Assembly: GCA_018969565.1 (NCBI GenBank)
Contig: JAGWYC010000026.1
Span: 1 to 13,935, forward strand
Reading direction: 5' to 3'
DNA: 13,935 bases
Source of the DNA: Bacteroidota bacterium
Lineage (GTDB): Bacteria > Bacteroidota > Bacteroidia > NS11-12g > UBA955
Part shown: one piece after another, positions 6,393-13,448 of the stretch
Numbering within the stretch: position 1 is the stretch's first letter
Layout: every line of letters starts with the position of its first letter
Notes under the pieces: generated by a model
What the model was told of the DNA's origin: nothing
Seen by the model: only the letters and a program-made list of their open reading frames with translations
Databases searched by the model: none
Made by a program: the position numbers and the translations under genes

Positions 6393-8291
6393 ATGAGTAC
6401 CGCAGCAGCACACGGCGCACACGCAGATGCTCATGAGCATCATCACGAGAGCTTCATCCGTAAATACATCTTCAGTACCGATCACAAAATGATCAGCCGA
6501 CAGTTCCTGATTACGGGAATTGTAATGGGCGTGATAGGTATGATGATGTCTATTTTGTTCCGTCTTCAACTGGCGTGGCCCGACCAAAAGTTTGCCATAC
6601 TGGAATTTTTCTTAGGCCGTTGGGCGAAAGGCGGGGTACTGGATGCCAACTTCTACATGGCCCTGGTAACCATACACGGCACCATCATGGTGTTCTATGT
6701 GTTAACCGCCGGCTTGTCAGGAACATTCAGTAACCTCTTAATTCCATTACAATGCGGGGCTCGGGATATGGCTTCACCCTTCCTGAATATGCTCAGCTAT
6801 TGGTTCTTCTTCCTTTCATCGGTGGTATTATGCTGGAGTTTCTTTGTAGAAACCGGTCCTGCATCTGCCGGTTGGACCGTTTATCCTCCGTTAAGTGCAC
6901 TTGAAAAAGCAATGCCCGGTTCTGGATTTGGAATGACCTTGTGGCTTGTTGCCATTGCTCTGTTTATCGTATCAGCACTGTTGGGTGGTGTGAATTACAT
7001 CAGCACCGTATTAAATATGCGTACCAAAGGCATGAGCATGAACAGATTGCCTCTGACCATTTGGGCGTTCTTTTTCACCGCTATCCTTGGTTTGCTTTCT
7101 TTCCCCGTATTGCTCGGTGCAGCACTGTTCCTGATTTTCGACCGCAGCTTCGGCACATCTTTCTATCTGAGTGATATCTGGCTGAATGGTGTAGGTGCAT
7201 TGGAAAATGTTGGTGGAAGCCCTATCCTCTATCAACACTTGTTCTGGTTCCTTGGACATCCTGAGGTGTACATCATTTTGATGCCTGCTTTGGGTATTAC
7301 TTCCGAAGTAATCGCCACCAATGCACGAAAGCCAATTTTCGGTTATACAGCCATGGTTATTTCGCTGATGGGCATTTCCGTGCTCTCCTTCATCGTATGG
7401 GGACACCACATGTTCATTACCGGTATGAATCCTTTCCTGGGTTCGGTGTTTATGTTCCTGACCCTGGTAATTGCAGTTCCTTCTGCCGTTAAGGTATTTA
7501 ACTACCTCACTACACTCTGGCGCGGTAATATTCGATTTACACCCGCCATGCTGTTTGCGATTGGACTGGTATCATTCTTCATTTCAGGCGGTCTTACCGG
7601 CATTTACCTTGGAAATGCTGCACTGGATATCAACCTTCATGACAGCTATTTCGTGGTGGCTCACTTCCACCTGGTAATGGGTTCTGCAGCGATATTTGGT
7701 ATGTTCAGCGGTATTTACCACTGGTTCCCGAAAATGTTCGGTCGCCTGATGAACAATACCCTGGGCTATTTCCACTTCTGGTTGACTTTCATCGCAGCCT
7801 ATCTGGTATTCTTCCCCATGCACTTTATGGGCCTGGCCGGTGTTCCCCGTCGATACTATGCGTTCAGTGTATTGCCCGAATTCAATGTATGGCTGGAGGT
7901 GAATCAGCTGATTACCGTTGCCGCCATCATGGCAGGATTTGCGCAGGTATTGTTCCTGTGGAACTTCTTCTACAGCATTTACCGTGGCAAAAAGAGCGGA
8001 CCTAATCCATGGAATTCCAATACCCTTGAATGGTCAACTCCCGTTGAGCATATCCACGGCAACTGGCCCGGAGAAATTCCTACTGTTTACCGTGGGCCCT
8101 ATGAATACAGCCGCGAAGACCGCGAAGAAGATTTCTATCCTCAGCATATTCCCGGTGATGATGAAGGCCATGGGCACGGCGCTCCAAAGACCAAAACTGC
8201 TCCGGTGCATACCGAAGAAGCCCCCGCGGCGACCGGTGGAAACGTTTTGTTCTCCGCATTGAAGAAAGTACTCGGTTTCAGCCCACGGTGA
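6393..8291 (+). CDS. coxA: cytochrome c oxidase subunit I (heme a / heme a3-CuB)
   Basis: 632 residues with the twelve-helix heme-copper core. Heme a ligands are H95 (VTIHGTIMVF) and H426. Heme a3 is held by H424 (VAHFHLVMG). CuB is held by H289, H338 and H339, with the cross-linked tyrosine Y293 in GHPEVY. Proton paths are intact: D125 (GARDM) and N132 at the D-channel mouth, E291 at its end, and K367 (PSAVKVFNY) in the K-channel. E291 in GHPEVY places it in family A1. The enzyme reduces O2 to water in the inner membrane and pumps protons. The start at 6393 follows an A-rich stretch with no Shine-Dalgarno. The N-terminus (His at 7, 10, 14, 16-18) and the C-terminal GHGHG stretch are His-rich, outside the core. 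Confidence 0.98.
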   Translation: MSTAAAHGAHADAHEHHHESFIRKYIFSTDHKMISRQFLITGIVMGVIGMMMSILFRLQLAWPDQKFAILEFFLGRWAKGGVLDANFYMALVTIHGTIMVFYVLTAGLSGTFSNLLIPLQCGARDMASPFLNMLSYWFFFLSSVVLCWSFFVETGPASAGWTVYPPLSALEKAMPGSGFGMTLWLVAIALFIVSALLGGVNYISTVLNMRTKGMSMNRLPLTIWAFFFTAILGLLSFPVLLGAALFLIFDRSFGTSFYLSDIWLNGVGALENVGGSPILYQHLFWFLGHPEVYIILMPALGITSEVIATNARKPIFGYTAMVISLMGISVLSFIVWGHHMFITGMNPFLGSVFMFLTLVIAVPSAVKVFNYLTTLWRGNIRFTPAMLFAIGLVSFFISGGLTGIYLGNAALDINLHDSYFVVAHFHLVMGSAAIFGMFSGIYHWFPKMFGRLMNNTLGYFHFWLTFIAAYLVFFPMHFMGLAGVPRRYYAFSVLPEFNVWLEVNQLITVAAIMAGFAQVLFLWNFFYSIYRGKKSGPNPWNSNTLEWSTPVEHIHGNWPGEIPTVYRGPYEYSREDREEDFYPQHIPGDDEGHGHGAPKTKTAPVHTEEAPAATGGNVLFSALKKVLGFSPR

Positions 8292-8302
8292 GCTGAAAGA
8301 AT

Positions 8303-9367
8303 ATGAAATTAAACAAGCATCGCTTATTCAGACAGGTAGGAAGACTTTCCTACCTGTCTGTTTTTATACTCATCCTGTTGGGGGGAATTGTGCGTTCCAC
8401 AGGTTCTGGAATGGGCTGCCCTGACTGGCCAAAGTGCTTTGATCGTTTGGTGCCTCCTACCTGTGCATGCCAACTTCCACCGGATGCAGAAAGCCGGCTG
8501 AATTTAAAGCGGGAGGAAAAGCTGGAAAAATTTGCATCACTCCTTGAAAAGCTGGGCATGGGCGACAAAGCCATTGAAATACGCAAAGACCCGCGCCTTC
8601 GCCTTCATGAGCCGTTTAATCCGCTGAAGGCCTGGATTGAATATATCAACCGACTTTATGGAGCGCTTACCGGCTTATTTGTATTTTTATTGCTGCTGCT
8701 ATCGCTCAATTACCTGCGGAGCAAACCGACTGTATTCTGGCTTACCCTGGCGGGTTTTGTACTCACATTCTTCAATGCATGGCTGGGTTCAAAGGTTGTT
8801 GTAACCAACCTGTTACCCGGACTTGTGAGCATGCACTTCATGTTGAGTTTTGGTGCCGTGATTTTTTTCATGGCTGCGGTGATGTGGCAACAGGAACCCC
8901 AAGTGCGATTCACCCCGAAACCTTCGTTTAATCTCTGGGCCGGCCTTGCTTTCATATCGCTGATTCAAATTAGTCTTGGCGCATTGGTTCGCGAACGCGT
9001 GGATATGCTCGAACATTACGGGAGCCTGACACAAGAAAACGGATGGCTGAACATGGACGCCATGGGTCGTTTGTTTCTTCTTCACAGGGGCATGAGCATG
9101 CTGATTCTTGGCATACATGCCATCATTTGGTGGCGCACCTTCAAAACCACTTCAAGAGATGCACGTTATTTCCAACTACAGAATATCATGATGCTGTTGT
9201 TCCTGGTGCAAATCAGCACCGGTGCCATAAACACCATGTATCCCTTTCCGATGGTTGCACGAATATTACACATCCTTCTGGGCAGTATTTGCTTTGGAAT
9301 ACAATTATATCTGAGTCTTTCATCCTTGCGTCAAACAAAAAAGATTCAAAACGGGTTACCCGCATAA
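8303..9367 (+). CDS. ctaA: heme A synthase (COX15/CtaA)
   Basis: 354 residues, eight membrane helices in two four-helix halves. It oxidises the C8 methyl of heme O to the formyl group of heme A, the cofactor of CoxA. Helix 1 runs into GGIVRSTGSGMGCPDWPKC (27-45), with the C39/C45 pair of the first outer loop; a second pair, C54 and C56, follows. NAWLGSKVVVTNLLPGLVSMHF contains H178. H261 (LLHRGMSM) and H323 (ILHILLGS) are the ligand histidines of the second half. The first-half motif, normally EYxHR, reads E113-Y-I-N-R117, with Asn116 where the first His usually sits. A charged, probably helical stretch (about 61-100) lengthens the first outer loop. Starts 11 bp after coxA; its codons 9-23 contain a perfect hairpin with a T-tail (8329-8365). 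Confidence 0.95.
   Translation: MKLNKHRLFRQVGRLSYLSVFILILLGGIVRSTGSGMGCPDWPKCFDRLVPPTCACQLPPDAESRLNLKREEKLEKFASLLEKLGMGDKAIEIRKDPRLRLHEPFNPLKAWIEYINRLYGALTGLFVFLLLLLSLNYLRSKPTVFWLTLAGFVLTFFNAWLGSKVVVTNLLPGLVSMHFMLSFGAVIFFMAAVMWQQEPQVRFTPKPSFNLWAGLAFISLIQISLGALVRERVDMLEHYGSLTQENGWLNMDAMGRLFLLHRGMSMLILGIHAIIWWRTFKTTSRDARYFQLQNIMMLLFLVQISTGAINTMYPFPMVARILHILLGSICFGIQLYLSLSSLRQTKKIQNGLPA
8329..8365 (+). terminator. terminator- or attenuator-like hairpin inside the start of ctaA
   Basis: The left arm CAGACAGGTAGGAA (8329-8342) and right arm TTCCTACCTGTCTG (8347-8360) are perfect reverse complements, with a GACT loop and a TTTTT run at 8361-8365 directly after. This is the form of a Rho-independent terminator. 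It begins 37 bases after the coxA stop but lies within codons 9-23 of ctaA. A 14-bp perfect stem is far beyond chance in a window of this size. Whether it terminates, attenuates, protects the 3' end of the coxBA message or slows ctaA translation cannot be told from sequence. Confidence 0.75.
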
Positions 9368-9377
9368 GCACAAATCC

Positions 9378-10253
9378 ATGAGTGCCAATCCTTCAAAATT
9401 GTTAAAAGATTACCTGGAGCTCATCAAGTTCAGGTTAACAGCCTCTGTAGTGGGGAGCGCGCTGTTCGGCTATCTGGTAGCCGTTAAAGTGCTTCATACC
9501 CATGATTTCAGCATGGTGAAGGCATTAGGCGTTGTGCTTGGTGGTTTTTTTACGGTGGCTGCCTCCAACGGGCTCAATCAACTTATTGAAAAAGAGCAGG
9601 ATTCCCTGATGAAGCGCACCAGTGCCCGACCGATTGCGATGGGTCGTATCAGCGAAGCCGAAGCACGTTTATTTTGCTTGCTCAGTGCATTTGCCGGCTT
9701 TGCCATTTTATGGATTGCCTGCAATCCCTTGTCTGCGTGGTTAGGCCTGATATCGCTTGTGCTTTATGCATTTTTATACACGCCATTGAAAGGCGTGACA
9801 CCCCTAAGTGTATTGGTAGGTGCCTTCCCGGGTGCTTTGCCACCATTAATCGGCTGGACTGCCGGTTCCTATGAGTTGGACGCCATGGGACTTACCTTGT
9901 TCGGATTTCAATTTTTCTGGCAATTTCCGCATTTCTGGAGCATCGCCTGGATGCTTCACGACGATTATCAGGCGGCGGGTTACTGGTTATTACCCACGCC
10001 ACATGGAAGAAGTAAAAACAGCAGCCTTCAAATCATCGTTTATTCCGTATTGCTCATAGCGGTGAGCATCATGCCCATAAGTCTGGGAATGGTGAACAAC
10101 TGGTTTTTATTGTTTGCCCTTCCTTTAGGAGGCCTGATACTTTTCAGAGCTTTCAGATTGCACAGCAGTTTAGAAACCGCCGATGCGCGGAAACTGATGT
10201 TCACCACTCTATTTTACAGTCCGCTGATGTTTATCGGCCTGTTGATATGCTAA
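9378..10253 (+). CDS. ctaB: protoheme IX farnesyltransferase (heme O synthase)
   Basis: 291 residues, a UbiA-family membrane prenyltransferase. It attaches farnesyl from farnesyl diphosphate to heme B, giving heme O for CtaA. The first diphosphate-Mg site is N67-x3-E71-x3-D75 within NQLIEKEQDSLMKRTSARPI, with the typical MKRT and RP that follow. The second conserved region is YTPLKGVTPLSVLVGAFPGALPPLIGW (134-160), where the family commonly has LKR but G139 replaces the Arg. The third is WQFPHFWSIAWMLHDDYQAAGY. Length and helix number are normal for the family. It starts 10 bp after ctaA, so heme O and heme A synthesis are made together with the apo-oxidase. Confidence 0.96.
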   Translation: MSANPSKLLKDYLELIKFRLTASVVGSALFGYLVAVKVLHTHDFSMVKALGVVLGGFFTVAASNGLNQLIEKEQDSLMKRTSARPIAMGRISEAEARLFCLLSAFAGFAILWIACNPLSAWLGLISLVLYAFLYTPLKGVTPLSVLVGAFPGALPPLIGWTAGSYELDAMGLTLFGFQFFWQFPHFWSIAWMLHDDYQAAGYWLLPTPHGRSKNSSLQIIVYSVLLIAVSIMPISLGMVNNWFLLFALPLGGLILFRAFRLHSSLETADARKLMFTTLFYSPLMFIGLLIC

Positions 10254-10259
10254 AAAATC

Positions 10260-10877
10260 ATGCAAAATTCAGAATCACGACCGCTCAGATTGCAGCCTAA
10301 AGAGGCCTTCCGGATGAACCCCAGAGAGTTTTTGCTCTGGTTGTTGATTGTAGCCTCCATCATGCTGTTTGCTGCCTTTACCAGTGCATATATCCTGCAT
10401 CGCAAGGATGGACTGGCGAACAATCAATGGATTCAGTTCGATCTTCCGGTACAATTCACCTATTCGCTGATAACGGCCGGAGTTAGCTCCCTTTTTATGC
10501 TACTGGCCTATCGGGCTGCAAAGAATGATGAGTTAGCCCAAAACAGAATATATCTGGCTGTTACCCTGATTCTGGGCATCGTTTTTTGTCTGCTTCAATA
10601 CAGCGGATGGAAATACCTCACTGCTATCGGGCTTCCTTTTGTTCCGCATGAAGATATGGTTGGCGGAATTAGCGCGTCATTTCTTTATGTAGTAACAGTT
10701 TTCCACTTTTTGCATGTGATTGGAGGCCTTTTCCTGCTTGGCTTTTCACTGATTCGCAGCCTGCGATTGCAGGTACACCGGAAGAACCTATTGCTGATAC
10801 GTGTTACCAACACCTATTGGCACTTTGTTGGGGTACTTTGGATTTATTTGTTTTTATTCCTTTATTTCGCACGGTAA
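10260..10877 (+). CDS. cytochrome c oxidase subunit III paralogue, short five-helix form
   Basis: 205 residues with five predicted membrane helices (about 24-46, 62-85, 97-120, 138-164 and 182-203), the length of CyoC-like subunit III proteins. The COX3 family is recognised from the helix pattern, FTSAYI in the first helix, VTVFHFLHVIGG in the fourth and TYWHFVGVLWIYLF at the C-terminus, which parallels GLYWHFVDLVWVFVF in the next gene. The first helix has no acidic residue at the position where classical subunit III carries Glu. Family proteins stabilise the binuclear centre and feed the D-channel. It starts 6 bp after ctaB and lies 9 bp before the longer subunit III gene. The two tandem copies may form one complex or act at different steps; the sequence does not decide. 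Confidence 0.88.
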   Translation: MQNSESRPLRLQPKEAFRMNPREFLLWLLIVASIMLFAAFTSAYILHRKDGLANNQWIQFDLPVQFTYSLITAGVSSLFMLLAYRAAKNDELAQNRIYLAVTLILGIVFCLLQYSGWKYLTAIGLPFVPHEDMVGGISASFLYVVTVFHFLHVIGGLFLLGFSLIRSLRLQVHRKNLLLIRVTNTYWHFVGVLWIYLFLFLYFAR

Positions 10878-10886
10878 TCACCCAGC

Positions 10887-11645
10887 ATGGCGAATCAAAC
10901 TTCTGCAACATTCGAAAATCAGGCGATGTGGGCCGGCGGCCGCTCTCCGTTTAACTTGAGCTACGGAAAGCTGATGATGTGGATCTTCCTGTTGTCGGAT
11001 GCATTCACCTTCAGCTCACTGCTCGTGGGCTACGGTGCTATCCGTTTCAGCTATTCAGGATCTGCAATTCCATGGCCAGACCCCTCTGCCATTTTCAACC
11101 ACTTCCCATTCATGCACGGGTACTTCCTGCCCTTGCTGTTTGTGAGTTTGATGACCTTTATCCTCATTTTGTCCAGCGTTACTATGGTACTTGCTGTTGA
11201 AGCAGGCCACCGCAACAGCAAAAAAGAGGTTTCTAAATACATGTTTTACACCATCCTTGGCGGCTTAGCATTCCTTGGCTGCCAGGCTTGGGAATGGACT
11301 CAGTTCATTCATGACCAGGGCCGACTGGATTCAAACTTCTTCGGTATCACCCATCAAGGATACGACCATTTGAAGCAGGTAAAGTTCGGCGACCATTTCC
11401 ATTGGAATCCCGGTGACCGCACCTGGGGACCTGTTCCTTTTGCATCATTGTTCTTTATCGTGACCGGATTTCATGGGTTTCACGTATTCAGCGGTGTTGT
11501 GCTGAACGTGATTATCTGGATTAATACCATCCGCGGTACTTATGAGCGTCGCGGCCACTACGAAATGGTTGAAAAAGTTGGTCTGTACTGGCACTTTGTT
11601 GACTTGGTATGGGTGTTCGTGTTCACTTTCTATTACCTTATCTGA
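10887..11645 (+). CDS. coxC: cytochrome c oxidase subunit III
   Basis: 252 residues with conserved COX3 features: IFLLSDAFTFSSLLVGY in the first helix, WEWTQFI in the middle, VTGFHGFHVFSGV, and GLYWHFVDLVWVFVFTFYYL at the C-terminus. D38 occupies the place of the DCCD-reactive Glu of classical subunit III. A soluble loop rich in Gly, Asp and His (about 145-180, including GYDHLKQVKFGDHFHWNPGD) separates the central helices. It is an integral inner-membrane subunit that binds CoxA and sustains proton uptake through the D-channel. It lies between the shorter subunit III paralogue and the COX4-like gene (23-bp gap). Confidence 0.95.
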   Translation: MANQTSATFENQAMWAGGRSPFNLSYGKLMMWIFLLSDAFTFSSLLVGYGAIRFSYSGSAIPWPDPSAIFNHFPFMHGYFLPLLFVSLMTFILILSSVTMVLAVEAGHRNSKKEVSKYMFYTILGGLAFLGCQAWEWTQFIHDQGRLDSNFFGITHQGYDHLKQVKFGDHFHWNPGDRTWGPVPFASLFFIVTGFHGFHVFSGVVLNVIIWINTIRGTYERRGHYEMVEKVGLYWHFVDLVWVFVFTFYYLI

Positions 11646-11668
11646 CGAATTAAGCAACAAAAATTATC

Positions 11669-12007
11669 ATGGGAAATTTCGCACATACCCCCGGAGAATA
11701 CGATCCTATCAGTTACGTTCCCCACGTGGAAAGCCACGGAACTAAGGAATTATGGAAAACCTTCTGGTTGCTGTTGGGTATTACCATACTCGACTTCATT
11801 CTGTATTTCTCTTTGGCGCCTTCCATGTTCAGAAATAGCGTTTTTATCTTCTTCGGACTGGTAAAAGCTTATTACATCGTGGGTGCCTTCATGCACATGA
11901 AGAGTGAAAAAATAAATCTGGCCTTGTGCATACTGGTTCCTACCGTGTTCATCATTGGACTGGTTATGGGCCTGTTGTATGAAGGACACGCGCTGAGCAC
12001 TTACTGA
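11669..12007 (+). CDS. prokaryotic COX4-type small subunit of cytochrome oxidase
   Basis: 112 residues. A soluble N-terminus of about 27 residues is followed by three membrane helices (about 28-50, 55-76 and 83-104). The second and third form the pattern FFGLVKAYYIVGAFMHMKSEKINLALCILVP, typical of the prokaryotic subunit IV family (COX4_pro/CyoD-like): a Lys near the middle of one helix and a MHMK motif at its end. These small subunits sit at the edge of the oxidase and help assembly or stability. The position after two subunit III genes and before SCO fits. The start at 11669 is preceded by an A/T-rich 23-bp gap. Confidence 0.9.
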   Translation: MGNFAHTPGEYDPISYVPHVESHGTKELWKTFWLLLGITILDFILYFSLAPSMFRNSVFIFFGLVKAYYIVGAFMHMKSEKINLALCILVPTVFIIGLVMGLLYEGHALSTY

Positions 12008-12014
12008 TTCATAC

Positions 12015-12689
12015 ATGGCTGCTTCCTTTGGACGCAGACTGGCCATTTTTGGCGGACTGTTCCTGCTGATAGGTTTACCAATTTTGTGGATTATGTTCCT
12101 CAGAGAACTGGAATTCCACGGAAAACCTATACCCTATTACGGCCCAAAATACCTGAACGACAAGGGCGATACAGTTTACCACCAAGTAGGCTCATTTGAG
12201 TTCACAGATCAACACGGGAAAAAAATCACTGAAAAAGATTTCGATTCCTGTATCTACATCGCCAACATTTTCTTCGCATCCTGTCCCGATGTGTGCCCAA
12301 AAATGAACAGTAATCTCAGGATTATTGCCAATGCATTCAAGGACAATCCCAGGATTAAATTCATCTCACATACTGTTGACCCTGATTCAGACAGCATTCC
12401 GGTATTGAAAAGCTATGCCGACAAGCATGATGCTGACAACCTCAAATGGTATTTTGTCCGTGCATCAAAGGCCGAAACTTATTCAGTAGCTGTTGATGAT
12501 TACTTACTGGGTGTAAAAGACGATAAAGCGAGTAACTTCATGCATAGTGATCGGCTTGTGCTGGTGGACAGGAACAAACATATCCGCGGAATCTTTAATG
12601 GAACGGCGGGGCAGCTTGAAAACAATAAAGCCATTGATGCTGTTAAGGCATTAATCTTTGAAGAACGTGAACAATCGCGCCATAAATGA
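12015..12689 (+). CDS. SCO1/SenC-family copper chaperone
   Basis: 224 residues with an N-terminal membrane anchor (about 9-29) and a periplasmic thioredoxin-fold domain. The copper-binding triad is complete: C90 and C94 in SCPDVCPK and H177 in FMHSDRLVLVD. ISHTVDPDSDSIPVLKSYA is the usual conserved stretch after the CxxxC motif. There is no lipobox, so the protein is anchored by its helix. Family members deliver Cu(I) to, or reduce the cysteines of, the CuA site in subunit II, here C425 and C429 of CoxB. It lies 7 bp after the COX4-like gene. Its 3' end overlaps the next gene, which has no ATG start. Confidence 0.95.
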   Translation: MAASFGRRLAIFGGLFLLIGLPILWIMFLRELEFHGKPIPYYGPKYLNDKGDTVYHQVGSFEFTDQHGKKITEKDFDSCIYIANIFFASCPDVCPKMNSNLRIIANAFKDNPRIKFISHTVDPDSDSIPVLKSYADKHDADNLKWYFVRASKAETYSVAVDDYLLGVKDDKASNFMHSDRLVLVDRNKHIRGIFNGTAGQLENNKAIDAVKALIFEEREQSRHK

Positions 12690-13218
12690 CCGTACCTTTT
12701 TCTGGATTGTGCTCGGAATTTCGCTCGCAGTCCCGGCTGTCGTAACGCTGCTGAAGGTGCTCCCTGATGAGTACCGTCCAAATGCACTTTTCGCGCAGTA
12801 TCTCCCTCGTTTGAATGCGATTCTGAATAGTTTGGTGGCGCTCTGCCTTGCCGCCGGTTACTATTTTATACGGGTTAAAAAGAACAAAGGGACGCACCAG
12901 GTTTTCATGTTTTCCGCATTTGTGCTTTCCTCGCTCTTCCTGATCAGCTATGTGGTGTACCACACCGTCATGCCTTCCACCCCCTATGAAGGTGAAGGAT
13001 TCTTGAAGGGACTCTATTATTTCATCCTGATAACACATATCATTCTGGCCGCTGTAATCCTGCCGATGATACTGTACACCATCTACTTCAGCACTACCGG
13101 TAATTTTGCAAGGCATCGTCGCATTGCACGCATTACCTGGCCTTTGTGGATGTACGTGGCCGTTACGGGAGTGCTGGTATATCTGATGATATCACCTTTT
13201 TATAAATTTGCTGTATGA
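12667..13218 (+). CDS. DUF420 membrane protein (CtaM/YozB-like oxidase maturation factor)
   Basis: About 183 residues with five membrane helices. Conserved features are YVVYHTVM, a YYFILITHIILAAVILP helix and the C-terminal GNFARHRRIARITWPLWMYVAVTGVLVYLMISPFY, with the histidines characteristic of DUF420. Members of this family (CtaM in Staphylococcus aureus, YozB in Bacillus) are needed for active heme-A oxidases, acting at heme insertion or maturation. No in-frame ATG exists near the beginning. I take GTG at 12667 (23-nt overlap with SCO); TTG at 12658 is equally open and would add three residues. Translation is probably coupled to the SCO gene. The stop overlaps the next start as ATGA. Confidence 0.88.
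   Translation: MNNRAINDRTFFWIVLGISLAVPAVVTLLKVLPDEYRPNALFAQYLPRLNAILNSLVALCLAAGYYFIRVKKNKGTHQVFMFSAFVLSSLFLISYVVYHTVMPSTPYEGEGFLKGLYYFILITHIILAAVILPMILYTIYFSTTGNFARHRRIARITWPLWMYVAVTGVLVYLMISPFYKFAV
13203..13210 (+). promoter_or_regulatory. possible internal -7 box before the CPMC gene
   Basis: TAAATTTG lies within TATAAATTTGC, the same 11 bases as in the coxB promoter region at 4822-4832, four bases before the ATG at 13215. A transcript from it would be essentially leaderless. It also codes for the FYKFA stretch at the DUF420 C-terminus, and no -33 box is evident, so it may be chance. Confidence 0.25.
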
Positions 13219-13448
13219 GACCTGCTGTTCTGACACTCATTCTATCGCTTGGTCTTGCCGGAACTGCGGCAGCCCAGTGCCCGATGTGTAAAACCTCTTT
13301 AGAGAGCAACCGTAAAGAAAAAGGCCTGCAAAAGACTTATGGAAATGGTGTGAATGATGGCATTCTTTATCTGCTGGCGGCACCATACCTGATTGTAGGA
13401 ACTGTGGGATATTTCTGGTGGAAGAACCAGAAAGCTAAACGATCCTGA
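13215..13448 (+). CDS. small exported membrane protein with a CPMC motif
   Basis: 77 residues. A signal peptide (MRPAVLTLILSLGLAGTAAAQ) is followed at once by C22-P-M-C25, a short charged linker (KTSLESNRKEKGLQKTYGNG) and one membrane helix (about 48-68), ending in WWKNQKAKRS. The mature N-terminus should thus carry a CxxC pair at the periplasmic face, held to the membrane by the C-terminal helix. It has no CH after the pair, so it is not a c-type heme site. The ATGA overlap with DUF420 indicates translational coupling. The neighbourhood (SCO, DUF420, CuA subunit) suggests copper handling or thiol-disulfide exchange in oxidase assembly, but this is inference; I know no named family. Confidence 0.8.
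   Translation: MRPAVLTLILSLGLAGTAAAQCPMCKTSLESNRKEKGLQKTYGNGVNDGILYLLAAPYLIVGTVGYFWWKNQKAKRS

Noticed and set aside
8793..8811. AGGTTG / CAACCT inverted repeat inside ctaA
   Set aside because: Only six base pairs, no T-run, mid-gene; expected by chance.
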